This document shows positions 10,792-22,800 of a stretch of DNA of 64,000 bases, piece by piece. The position numbers and the translations under genes were made by a program. This DNA comes from Alnus glutinosa (lineage: Eukaryota; Streptophyta; Magnoliopsida; Fagales; Betulaceae). How positions within the stretch are numbered: position 1 is the stretch's first letter; every line of letters begins with the position of its first letter. The stretch covers positions 1,612,001-1,676,000 of the forward strand of contig NC_084896.1 of the NCBI RefSeq assembly GCF_958979055.1, written 5' to 3'. The notes beneath the pieces are model-generated. The model did no database searches. It was not told the DNA's origin and saw only the letters and a program-made list of their open reading frames with translations.

Positions 10792-13700
10792 ATGGAGCCA
10801 GAGATGAAATACCCAAGTCCAGCTCCAGGCAAGTTTCGCTACCCATTTAGCTCGATCAAACTTTTGTTGGTTCCATTTTCGTTTCCTTCATTCCTCTGTT
10901 CATGCTCATTTTGGTTTTTTTTTTTTTTTTAAATGTTCAAATATTAAATTATTTCCTATCGGTTTAAGATGTTGGAATAACTGTTATTTAACGATTTGAA
11001 TCTTGTCACCATCCCTCTCTCCACATTTTACTTACGAGTTTGACCTATATAGTGAAATAATATTAAAATATTAATTAAATAATTAAATCAGTCCTTTTTT
11101 TTTTTATTATTATTATTAGTTTAAACTTTTGAGAAAACTTGTGATTTACTATTTTTTATAGTTAATTTTGTTCATGCTCATTTTTTTTTATTTTTTTTTT
11201 ATAAGTATTTCTGTTCATGTTTATTCTTTTTCTAAACCATGTTTCCATTTTGTACGTGTTAAAGAAAGTTGGTTCAAGGCTGTGATACAGATTATGATTT
11301 ATGATAAAAAAAAATATATATATTTATTTCTTGGAGGCATGATACCTCTTCACTTTTGGTGGTGAGACTTTACCGCTATTTTGATGAGACTTTGAATTAA
11401 CGTAAGATTTATATTTATTTTATGTTGTTTTCCTTTCTGTCCTACAGCAATTGTAATTCAAGAGTCTCACCAAAATAACGGTAAAAAGGGATTGAATCAG
11501 AATCTCACCGATCTTGACAGAGTCTCTTCACCAAAAGTGAAAAGGAATCACGCCTCCAAAAAAAAATAAATCTTTTTTCATAAATCATAATCAGTATCAG
11601 GCTGTGTTTGTCTCGAAGAAAAGTATTTCCTGGGGGAAAAAGTTTTTACAAAAGAAAAGGCGTAAAAGCTCTTTATTTATATCGAATATAACTAAAGAGG
11701 GCATGGTACAAGTTCCAGGTAAAATAAAAAACGACAAAAGGAAAACCCCTTGAGATGAATAGAATCTTTGAGAATTGAGAATACCCTTCGACAGGAATAT
11801 TTTTGTCCAACCATTTTCTTTATTGAATCAAATGGAGATTTATGGGTTTTTTCTTTGGTCTTGAGTAGAAAGCGATTAAGGATTTATCATCATTATAATT
11901 ATTTTTTTCTGTCAAGTATCAACTTTTGTATGTTTAACTAGGTGTCAACATTTAAGAACGGAATCAAAATTTTATCACTTCGCTTTTAATAAGTCCAGTT
12001 TATTACTTATAAAAAAAAAAAGAAAAAAAAAAGAATATTTCAACTGTATATAAATATATTAACTATATATATTATGCTGGCAATTCGCTTGTATATTGTC
12101 TCGCTGGATATGTCTAAAACTCCATAGCTCCATGTATGTGTTGATAATGCAGCAGATTGCACACAGCGATGAAATTCCAATTTTCACAACAATCTTTTTG
12201 GCAGAAAGAACATTGTAAATATGCCATTGTGGTCAAAGTAGATTAAGAACAACCCATTATATTCAGACCCTCGTGATTTGCTTTGATAGACTTTGTATTG
12301 TGGAAAGGGTGTTCATGTTGCTCCAGAACTATTTTGATATTGTTTGTAATGTACTGGGACATGAACTTTGTTCTGATTTCTGAAAACCTTTTATTTGTTT
12401 GCTTCTGCGAGTGCTCAGCTTACATGGTTTTGATGATTTTCATGTTGTAAACAGAGATGCATTTCAAGGGGCACAAAAGAGTGAAAATTCAATTTGAAGG
12501 AGAAGATTGTGATAGCACGGCAAATTCTGTGACTAAGCATGACGTACCTAAAAAGAAGCAAGAAAAGGCCACATCAAGGTTTATGAGTGATTCTGATCCA
12601 TTTGGCATTCCCAAGTTGCTGGAAGTGTTGGATACAAGTCAATTTGGAAGTAAGGCAAAAGAAATAGAGGTGCTTTTTGCCCGAAGGGCACGGTTGCTGA
12701 ACTATGATGTTGCAATAAATCATAGGCTTCACGATGCATGTTCAGAAGTGCCAAAGAACCACTGTAAAGAGCCTTCTAAGTTGGTGGCACATCAAAATGT
12801 CATTAATTTAGAGGCTTCTAATGGTGGCACTGCAATAGCCTCGACTGTTATATATCTTAGTTCAGATGATGAAGAGAGTGGACAAGGGACACGGTCTGCT
12901 CCGACAGTCAAAGATCTTAGTTTAGATGATGAAGAGAAGGTACAAGGGACAAGCTCTGCTCCAATCGTTATGGATGATGAAGACAATGGACAAGGAAGGC
13001 ATTCTCATATATTTCAGGGGGTTGTGCCGGAGCCTGTCGGGGGACTTCTCATGAAGGACTCCATGGTAAGTTTATTCCTGCATATGTAACTTTACAGTTG
13101 CATGTATGACGATGCAGACATTGTAAGGCCCTCTCTACTAAGGTGGTTGTACTAGAGACCTGGGATTATGCCCTGCTTTCACTAGGCTTGAGGCAGTTTG
13201 TTGTATGTATGGGTAAGGCTTACCCCTGTTGTATGACCGTTGTTGGCTAATGATCCAAATAAAAAAAAAAAAAAAAATAGTACTTGGTGGGTGGGGGTTT
13301 AAACTTATCAGCTGAAGAGTCACCTTGTGAAACATGCATTCAAAGCATGTTGACAGGCTTATACTACCTATGTGGTAAGCCTTTGTTGAATTAGGAAGAT
13401 CTTTATAACCTATGCACATTTATAAATGCTTGCTTTTGAGTTTCCTTTGCTCTATTAATTTATTGTCCTTTCTAAATCGTTTTCTTCGCTGCATATTAAT
13501 TGGTGTGATTATGATATTCTGTTTCAGGATCGTTTAAAGAGCATGGTCAGTAAAGTTGATATTAGGATAGATAAAGGTGGGAATGTTGATGAAGGAGTTG
13601 TACTCGTTGAGGAAGGTGGGAATGTTGATGCAGGAAATGTACTCGTTGAGGAAGGTGGGAATGTTGATGCAGGAGATGTACTCATTGAGGAAGACAGTCG

Positions 13701-16700
13701 CCGATCATTTCAGGAAAAAGAAAGTAATTATGCAACTGATACTGAAGATGATGGGCTGGAAGATATACAAATCAAAGCCCCAAGCAAAGAGGTGAGAAAC
13801 ACAGCTGGCGAAAATGATATCACGATAGATAAAGGTGGATATGTTGGCTCAGGAGATGATGTGATGATTGAGGAAGACGACCACCAAATCGATCAGAAAC
13901 AAGAACACAATCTTCAAACGGATATTGAAGATGATGATATTGCGAGTATATGGAAGGAGATGGCATTCACATTAGAATGTTCCAAGGTATCTTCATCTGA
14001 TTTGTTATTTATGATAACAAGAGTTTTCATATTATTTATCCATTAATCTTGATTCTTAAAACACATAGACTAGTGCATGAGTTTGGAGTTTTGCAAATGT
14101 TTCTGGATCTATGGTTGGCCTTTTGGTACTATTATTTCCAGTTCACTCTTGTTCATATGGTAACACACACACACACACACACACAACACACATACATAAT
14201 ATTTCTTATTGGATTCCATTTAAATGGCCCAAAATATGATTTTACCTCTCCCAAATGGTATCTAATTAACTAATTCATTTTTCAATTATGTAATAGATAA
14301 TGTCATCCGATGTGCTCTTGCTAGTCCATCATCCATTGGGTAATTAGTACATTCATGTTGGTGGAATGCATGGTAATGATTCAGTAACAGTTGGCATCAT
14401 ATCCCTGGATTCAAATCTATTACAAAATAATTAAATAAATTATGGCAACACCAGCTTGCCTGCTGATTATGTTGGATGATAGATTAGTACTGAATGTGAG
14501 AATGTCTATGGCTAAGTAAGGAAAATGACAAAAAACTGTTATTGTATGTCCTTCTGAGTGATCTTTGCCTTGGCCCTTGTATAAGCGCATTTTCAGCAAA
14601 GCATGAATATTTCCCTTAAGGAAACCTTTTTATATTGGATTTATGTGGACATAAATGAGTTGCATAATGGACGCATTCCACCATTCCAAGTGTCCATTGT
14701 CTGTGTCTGTACTACATAAGCTTATTTATGAGGCATTAAGCTTGGGCAGTGTCACTTATATGCTTGCAGGTTTTGAGGTGACAGTTACACATTTTTATGA
14801 ATATAGTTTTCTGACTTTGCTGGTGATTTGAAACCCTTACTTTGTGTGTTAGAATTTTTGGAAAAGTACACATACCCCCTTAAATTACCACCCAATTATC
14901 AACGTGCCCCCCAAACTACTAATTGTGTCAATGTCCTTCCCCCCTAAACTACGAAACAATGTTAAATGTCGATGCCCCCCAATGACAAAAATATCCTTCA
15001 TAAAATTATAAAAATTCTTAAATTTTGAAAAAATAAAAATAAAAATCAAAGTTTTTGATTTTTTTGATTTTTTTTATATAATTTTCAGTTTGGGCCACCC
15101 CCTTGGTTTTTCATTTTTTTCATTTTTTTTTTAAATTTTTTTTTCACATTGTTTTTGTTTTTTCAATCTTTCAAAATGTTTTTCGTTTTTTTTTTTAAAA
15201 AAAAATTGGTTATTTTTTTCCCAAATTTATAAGAATATATTTGCCTTATTGAAACTTTTTTAGGGTTATTTTTGTCTTTTTGTTAGCTTTAGGGGGTACA
15301 TTGACATTTTTTCATAGTATAGTGGGGGGCATTGACACAATTAGTAGTTTCGGGGGTACATTGATAGAGTAGTAGTTTAAGAGGGGTATATGCACTTTTC
15401 CCTAGAATCTTATTTCATTATATTTTTGCGAAAATTTTCAATTTTTCTTGGGTTCTTTTTATATTTAATTCAAGTTTGTGCTGCTATGCTAGAACATTGC
15501 GATTGATCCTTCAACCGATGAACACACGGGAGGAGACGAGGAACAGTGTAATCATTCTTTGGTCCTAAGGGATGATGTTGGTTATGTTTGTCGCATTTGT
15601 GGACTTGTTGACAAAGGAATAGAAACTATTTTTGAGTTCCAATATAGTAAGGTATGGGTTTTCTATGTTGAATTCCTTTTGAATCACTTTATTCTTGAAT
15701 TTTAAATAACGAAGATGAAATTAACTGTTCAATTATATGTTGTTCGTCATGATTGGTCCTGTCTTTAGATAATTGATGCTGGGTATGTAACATACCAACT
15801 GAGGATTCTTTAATGGAAGTCATTAGTGGTGCTAATTCTAAGTAGCGGAAAGCTCTATTGTCTTTGAATCATAATATTTGATGTGGCTACATAGTTGAAA
15901 GTACAATACTTTGGTTTGCACCCTCAAATGGATGAATGCTAACTTCAAATAATTTAAGACAGATTCTCCTAGATAAACATAGTGAATTAGTGATCTCTCA
16001 GGAACACCAATTGGTTTAGTTTTTGGAGTGGAAATGAGAGTTTAGTCTCAAATTTCTGCAGTAAAGTTGTACTTTATCATATTCCTCGTTGCTCTCTTTA
16101 AATGAATGTTTCTGAGCCTTTTGTATTTCTTGGCTAGACTGCTATTGATTACTATATTAGATGCTAGTTATTCCACTCATAGTCTTTCTATTACTGTGAA
16201 TGTTTTCTTGATGTACACGATCCATTTCAGTTTCTTAGTTACTCATTTAAAATCATTGATTAATAAAATGTATTGGATCCAGATATGTGGAGTTTTCATG
16301 CTATTCCTGTTAATTGTGCCCTACTAAGAAATTTGTTAACCCCTGATCTATAACTTTCTCATAATCCAGGTCAAAAAGACTACACGAACTTATGCGAGTG
16401 ATGCTCAGAATTCCAAAAAGATAGGGTCAACTGGGAGTATGCCACTTGGAGTTGGGTCTTCTAATGATGATCTAATGCCGAGTGAAATTTCTGTTCACCC
16501 TAGGCATAGGAGGCAAATGAAACACCATCAAGTGGAGGGTTTCAATTTTCTCTGTGGCAACCTGCTAACAGATAAACCAGGAGGCTGCATTTTGGCCCAT
16601 GCTCCTGGTTCTGGAAAGACATTTATGATTATAACTTTTATTCAGAGTTTCCTAGCCAGGTATCCCCGTGCTAGGCCTCTGGTTATTCTACCTAAAGGCA

Positions 16701-18241
16701 TCTTGGGTACTTGGAAGAAAGAGTTCAAAACGTGGCAAGTTGAGGACATTCTGTTACTTGATTTTTATACTTCAAAAGCAGAGAATCGATCTCAGCAGCT
16801 GGATGTATTCAGACAATGGGTAAAGCAGAAGAGCATTCTATTTCTTGGGTATAAGCAGTTCTCTTCCATTGTTTGTGACTGTGGGACTAGCAAGGTGGTG
16901 GCTGATTGTCAGGAAATGCTACTCAAGGTCCCATCCATTCTTATCTTAGATGAAGGTCACACTCCAAGAAATGAGGACACTGATATGGTTCAGTCGCTTG
17001 CAAAGGTTGAAACACATCTTAAAGTTGTTCTGTCGGGTACTCTTTATCAAAACCATGTGAGAGAGGTATTCAATGTTCTGAATCTTGTTCGTCCAAAGTT
17101 TTTGAGATTGCCAACTTCCCGACATGTCGTTAATCGCATCATGTCCAAAGTACAGATATCAGGTGTGAGGAAGCAATTAAAAACCAGCATGGATTCAGCT
17201 TTCTTTGACCTAGTAGAGCACGCGCTACAACAGAAGGATGAAAACTTCAAGAGAAAAGCAGCAATCATACAAGATCTCCGTGAGATGACCAGCCAAGTCC
17301 TCCATTACTACAAAGGAGATTTCCTAGATGAGCTTCCTGGACTTGTTGATTTCACTGTAATACTCAATCTCAGTGCAAGACAGAAAATTGAGGTTGAAAA
17401 GGTGAGGGAGTTGGCTAAATTCAGAAGAAGTTCTGTGGGAAGTCTTGTCTATATGCATCCACAGTTGAAATATTTTTCGGAGAAATATCCAACAACTGGA
17501 GAAAGAAGCTCTTTTGATGAGGATAGGCTAGATGAAATGTTAGAAAAACTAAATGTGAGAGATGGAGTAAAAGTTCAGTTCTTTCTCAAAATACTGGGCC
17601 TATGTGAATCAGCTGGCGAGAAGCTACTGGTTTTTAGCCAATATCTCCTGCCACTGAAACTCTTGGAGAGATTATCAATGAAACTAAAGGGTTGGAGTCC
17701 TGAAAAAGAATCTTTCATGGTAACAGGTGATTCAAACTCTGAGCATAGGGAGAGGTCCATGGAACGCTTTAATAGTTCTACGGATGCTAAAGTCTTCTTT
17801 GGATCAATCAAAGCATGTGGGGAAGGAATCTCTCTAGTGGGGGCATCTCGCATCTTAATTTTGGATGTTCATCTTAACCCATCAGTAAGCCGCCAAGCGA
17901 TAGGCCGTGCATTCCGACCAGGTCAAAAAAGAAAAGTGTACGCTTACAGATTGGTTGCTTCTGATTCACCTGAAGAGGAGGATCACCAAACATGCTTCAG
18001 AAAGGAGTTGATTTCGAAGATGTGGTTTGAGTGGAATGAGAGCTGTGGGCATGACGATTTCGAAATGAAGACTGTTGGTGTGAATGATTGTGGTGATCCC
18101 TTCTTGGAAAGTCAGTCATTGCAGGAAGATATAAAGCTTTTGTTCAAAAGGTTAAGCTTTTTCATGCTAATTTCATTGTTTTTCATCTATAAAATTACCA
18201 GCTAATCTGTCCTTAATAGTTTATTCCTATTTTTCAGGTAA
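10792..18241 (+). CDS. DRD1: SNF2-type chromatin remodeller DRD1 (CHR35), tandem copy B
   Basis: Exons: 10792-10828, 12455-13065, 13528-13986, 15493-15651, 16370-18150 and 18238-18241, giving about 1016 residues, roughly 100 longer than copy A. The order of parts is the same: acidic N-terminus, Cys/His cluster ending CRICG, then one long exon with the SNF2 helicase ([58 protein letters not shown]). All motifs are intact, so the copy looks functional. The final Arg codon is again split just before the stop (TAA), ending LFKR. The extra length comes mainly from in-frame tandem repeats in exons 2 and 3. Intron 1 begins AG|GCAAGT, so it is probably a GC-AG intron; this keeps phase 1 as in copy A. 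The role is inferred to be that of DRD1: helping Pol V in RNA-directed DNA methylation. The short first exon is the least certain part. Confidence 0.87.
11284..11598. mobile_element. foldback MITE in intron 1 of DRD1 copy B
   Basis: This is a 315-bp element. The left arm gatacagattatgatttatg and the right arm (reverse complement gatactgattatgatttatg) continue as an imperfect inverted repeat through ggaggcatgatacctcttc and cttttggtg. A direct repeat, aggctgt, flanks both ends (11277-11283, 11599-11605), consistent with a 7-8 bp target-site duplication. No coding capacity is seen. Confidence 0.65.
12850..12994 (+). repeat. in-frame 60-bp tandem repeat in exon 2 of DRD1 copy B
   Basis: A 60-bp period runs through 12851-12970 and then a partial third unit. 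Each unit encodes a variant of [16 protein letters not shown], that is, a DDEE-type acidic cluster followed by a Ser/Ala/Pro spacer. Copy A has a single DSDDEDNG cluster at the equivalent place. The expansion multiplies acidic patches with SIM-like hydrophobic-acidic character; that reading is inference. Confidence 0.8.
13124..13279 (+). mobile_element. probable 3' end of a retroposon with poly(A), intron 2 of DRD1 copy B
   Basis: About 130 bp of moderate-GC sequence (ccctgctttcactaggcttg, ggtaaggcttacccctgttg) ends in ggctaatgatccaaat followed by 17 A. A block of unrelated composition ending in a long A run on the gene strand suggests a 5'-truncated LINE or SINE. No target-site duplication was found. 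Confidence 0.4.
13576..13692 (+). repeat. in-frame 39-bp x 3 tandem repeat in exon 3 of DRD1 copy B
   Basis: Three contiguous 39-bp units start at 13576, 13615 and 13654 and encode [26 protein letters not shown] and [14 protein letters not shown] more diverged related peptide ([15 protein letters not shown]) follows further along the exon. The high nucleotide identity implies recent expansion. Copy A has no equivalent. Confidence 0.9.
14860..15401. mobile_element. non-autonomous DNA transposon (palindromic MITE), copy 2, intron 3 of DRD1 copy B
   Basis: The left end ggaaaagtacacataccccc is the inverted form of the right end ggggtatatgcacttttcc. Both arms repeat phrases about aaactactaattgtgtcaa / ttgacacaattagtagttt, so the whole element can fold. 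The flanks read ttagaatttt and ctagaatctt, a possible imperfect 10-bp target-site duplication. It is the same family as 1614-2162. Confidence 0.7.
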
Positions 18242-19120
18242 ATCATCATGACATTGGTATAAGGTGCTTCAATGTATGTATATAGTCTCAAGTCTTTCTC
18301 CTGGGTGACTTTGAAGCTTCATGTTCTTCACCAGTTTTCATCTCAAGTCAGTTTATCAATGTTGTTTTTTGGAAATTATAGGGTTCTTTTTGTTATACTT
18401 GTGCTTCTAGTTTCATCCTGTAAGCTAGTAGCAACCTTTGTCAAACTTATCCAAATTGAAGGTTGGACAGGGGACAAAAGCATTTACAAGATAGAAAAGA
18501 TATAAGTTGATTCTCTTTATCTGGATTCTTAGTTGCATTCGAAGTTCAGATCAACCCAATTAACAATTGTAAAATTTAAAGATGAAGATAGTTTTCCCCA
18601 GGGTTTTTTTTTCCTGAGCAAAAGAGAAAGGCCTAGGAAAAGAAAGCAAGCTTGGGGTATTGGAATCACCTCTTTACATTTTACAACAAACCAGAACCCA
18701 TTAAAAGTTTGGATACATAAAAAGAAAAGAAAGGCCTTTGGAAAAATACCCATCTAAAGAAAAACCCTGCTGAGGGTCTGTCCCACTAAAAACTTCACTA
18801 GACAATTCAGAGAGAGCGATTAACACATAAATCAAGGAGAAAAACCCCTTGAATATTTGTTGTATCAACCTTTAAAGACTTTTTGGACAACTAAGAAGAG
18901 AGAAAACAAAGGTTTGCAGGATGAAACTTCATCCAACATAACGAAATTACATCTATAAAATGATCATAGCCCTAAAATGCAGTGCTCTTTTCCACAAACA
19001 CTTGCATCTAATAGGAAGCAAAAACAGAGTGTTCACCGTCCAAGTCCGCTTGAATTAACAAAGTAATCAAAGCCATGCAACAAAAGTTCTATACCTTCAA
19101 ATGGTCCCAAGAAAATCATC
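18242..19120. other. spacer 3' of DRD1 copy B
   Basis: This must contain the 3' UTR of copy B. I see no further coding exon. The reading frames at 18272-18505 and 18529-18757 lack family resemblance and overlap on both strands. Confidence 0.5.
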
Positions 19121-19340
19121 TTTTTTATAAGTAATTCAAATTCATTAAAAGCGCAGAGGGGCGCAACTTTAATACACAGAAAGTATACAAAAGAACCCCT
19201 AAAGTATAGAAAAAGAATAACAAAACTCCAAAAACTCTAAGAAATTAGAAGCAGACAAGCTATTAAATGCTACTATCCATTTATAAAGGGATTGAAACAG
19301 CATCTTCTTCTCTAACATTGCAGTGTTGCCATGTAAAATT
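19121..19340 (-). mobile_element. 5'-truncated LINE (non-LTR retrotransposon) 3' end
   Basis: On the minus strand the sequence encodes the typical C-terminal end of a plant L1 ORF2 (SLYKWIVAFNSL then SNFLEFLEF, stop at 19199). It is followed by the familiar 3' tail with tgcgcccctctgcgctttta and ends in ataaaaaa. The flanks gtcccaagaaaatcatc (19104-19120) and gtcccaagaaaagcatc (19341-19357) are a 16-of-17 target-site duplication, which fixes both ends. Confidence 0.8.
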
Positions 19341-19807
19341 GTCCCAAGAAAAGCATCTGTAAGCATTCTATCAGCAATCTCTCTCTTTCTCCTTGTTGCC
19401 ACTGTTACCTCAGCAACAACTAAATCTCCAATCCCAGCACCAATAGAAAATAGCTTATGAGGTCATTATCCACACCAAACTAACAATCAGCCAATTTCTA
19501 CTCATGTTTTATTTCAAATTATAACATCTTTCTTCTTCAAGCTGGAGTAGGCATTAGCTGTAAAATTTTCCTTCCACATATCAAACAAAAAATATGTATC
19601 TTTACAAATATGCTAATCTTCCAACCAATTCCTTGATATATTACAACTGTGTTTTATATGTTTCCATAGGACTGCAGTCTTTCTGTTACTATTTGCAAGC
19701 AAAACCAATACTCCCGAAGGAACACAGTTCATAGCCTGGTAATCACTGTTCCTCTTGCAAGTAATAACAGTTCAAAAATCAACCATGTGGATCAGCAATC
19801 AGCATCT
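19341..19807 (-). other. probable 3' UTR and downstream region of the BEL1-like gene
   Basis: The stretch lies directly 3' (minus strand) of the BEL1-like stop codon and has no coding features. The LINE inserted at its far end. Confidence 0.45.
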
Positions 19808-22800
19808 TCACACCACAAAATCATGCAGTAGATGGGAAGAACTGAACCTGTGTTGCTGGTTACCAGAATTCATACATTCAAAATCTGCAGTCTCAGCCCC
19901 TACAGATGATGGTGCAGCATTGTAAAGTTGGTCCCCTCTCATGTTAATGAAACTTTGATGGGTCCCCCCAGACATGGGTAGGCTACCACCCTCACAGTGC
20001 TGTAACCCCAATGTAAGAGATACTCCACTCCCGCCACCGAACCTCCCCAACTCGGACATGTGATATGCAGCAGCAGCTGCCATGAACCTTTCACTGGCCC
20101 CATCAGACTGAATCATTGCATCAGGGAAGAGACTACAGTCATCCACACTAGGCCTTTGTTCCTCCCTTCGTTTCACTAACCCGTATTCATTTTCAGCTTC
20201 TCTACGAGTCCCATTTTGGAAACTGAGTACTCCAGTGGATCCAGCCATTTCTACATCAGGAACACAATCAGGTTTTGTGTCCATGAGTTGACCAGTGCTG
20301 CATCTCTCAGCGGCTGTTGAGCTTGCAGTTTGTTGCAAATCTCCCCCTCTATCCTCGGAGGACTTATTATCTCCTTTTGTTGCCTTGGCTGCATTTTCAG
20401 ATGAAGAATTAGAGTCTATCTCAGCATCTCCAGTCTCTTCTTTGTACATCTCCTCAACCATGGGCTTCCAAAGACGCACTCGTGCATTTATAAACCAGTT
20501 TGATACCTGAGCCAGCTCAAAGATGTCATCAAATTAAGAAAGATGAAACACAGAGAAATAATGCATAGTCATTTAACGCAAGATACATTTTCACCGACAA
20601 TAAAGACCTAGACCAAAAAAAAAAAAAGCCAAGGAGTAAATGATAATTCTTCTTTAACTTTTGCATCCTTAATAGTACTGGGATAAGTTCAAATCATTAA
20701 CATCTTCCCTGCACAAATAGCTACGTATTGAAATTGAAAGAAAAAAAAACGCATAATACTCAATCTCTTTGGGTGAATTGATATAACCACATCCAAGAAA
20801 ATTAATGTATCTAGGGCCCATAATTAACAACATTATATTATATATAATAATATAGTATATCATTTGTGTCTCTGTTACAACACGGCAAAACTAAATGGTT
20901 CAAATGAAATCCAACTTTTCTACAGACAACCAATGCTTTGGTGTGTCTTTTCTGCGGACAGCAAATGCTTTGGTTACTGCTCAAAGCAGAACAAAAGCAA
21001 ATGCTATTTTTCTTCTCAAACAAAGCTCGATCCTGAATCAAGTTTACTCTTCCACCTTTTTCTGCATTATTCCTAATGTCCTTATCCACCCTACCAATGA
21101 CTTCTCAACTTTCTCCACCATATTCTCATAAGTCTCTGTCAATTTATTTTTTTTTAAATCATTTAAGAGGCTACATTTTCCAAAAGGAGTAAATATGAAA
21201 ACTCTAAAAGATTGAAGGAGTCCTAATTTGCCTTACTTAAGAACACAAAGCACCTCAAATTCTACCCCACAAATTTCTAGAGAACAAAATTAGATGGTTT
21301 TTACCTGACTTCTAGTCAATCCTGTCTGCCTTGCTAGCATGATCTTATCAGAATCCTTTGGATAGCTGGCAAAAAAAAGATTTAAGAAATTATTTTGAAT
21401 ACGGCACTAAGATATCTTGCAAGTAATTTTGAAATAGGGGGTGGGGAGAAGTGCAATGTCAGAGGGTTTACGGATGAAGGAAATGCTCAAACAGCCAAGC
21501 ACGGAGAATTGAAACCGAGCTTTCAGGCAGCCCCCTCTGTGGCCTCCAGGCATGTTGCTGCATCATACCAAGCTGCTGAAGAGCCCTCTGTTGCCTGAGC
21601 TGCTGGTCTACATAGCGGAGGCGAGTTATTCCAACTCCCTTGCCGATTCCTGAAGTATCTTGCTCCCCAAGGCTTTTACGGGTTGCTCGAATCTGGCCAG
21701 TGATTGCATCATGCAAACACCGAAAGTGGCGGGAGATAGTCTGGAGGGCAAGTACTGTATATGGTTTAGCTGCCCCACAGCCCGCAATCACATCAAATGA
21801 TGACACCACAATGTGCATCTGATGAGAATACTGTTTGTACCTTCTATCAACCTGTGCAATAAAGTGATCACCATTAGACTTTGTGGAGAAAAGATTTTCT
21901 CAACTCCTGAAAATATTGTGGAGATAAGGATAAAGACATTGGAATGAATATTAGGTTTGTTGTCTAAAATGTGAGCTAGTAGCATGGGAATGAATTGTAT
22001 CCTATGCATTAGAAAGCAAACATAGTTGACACAAAGGTATTTTATTATACAAGAGAGACATTACAAAAACACAGAGAGCAGCCAAATAAATTTAGATGAA
22101 CTCCTCATGGTTTAATCAAGTATATCTATCTCACAGAGACAAAGATACAAAGGAAAAGAGAGTCAAATAGCACAATATCTACCAGAAATAGCTTGAAAAG
22201 AACCATGCAGCACATAAGTTTCATGTATCCAATGCAACATTTTTTAAGAGTACCATTTGTCACAGGAAGTTTATGTGGGAGGCTAAAGTAGCTTGGTACA
22301 GTTCAACATAAAAATGTTTCAGTACTGCCACCAATTATGGCCCTCCAGAATACTAATTAAGAGTATGCAATTAAATGCAGTCTATAGAACAGTAAAACAA
22401 CCTAAGATTCTAAGAATAGCAAAACAGCAATCTAAGCTTTTTTACTGAATACACTTGGAATGAGAAATAATCACTTAGTTTCATCAGCAACAGCTAAAAG
22501 AAACAACTCCATGAACTTGCAAAAGATCAAGGGAACTGAAACACGGTCAGGAAAGAAAGAGCCAATGAACTCCAAGAAAACATGGTATTACAAATAAAGC
22601 CAGCTCCATCTCTCCCTTTTAGAGAGCTTATTAAAGAACTATGAACAAAATATTACATAATTAGGCTTCTCTTGTTGTAAATAGCCTCCCAATTGACAGT
22701 CAATGACATAGGGAATACATCATCTTAAAATCATTATTAATAATCTTGGGGAAACTCAAGGAATATAGCTTCAATTAGAGGTGTTTCCTTTCTCACCAGC

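Noticed and set aside
21395..21822. Plus-strand frames overlapping the BELL-domain exon
   Set aside because: Antisense shadows of the BEL1-like gene.
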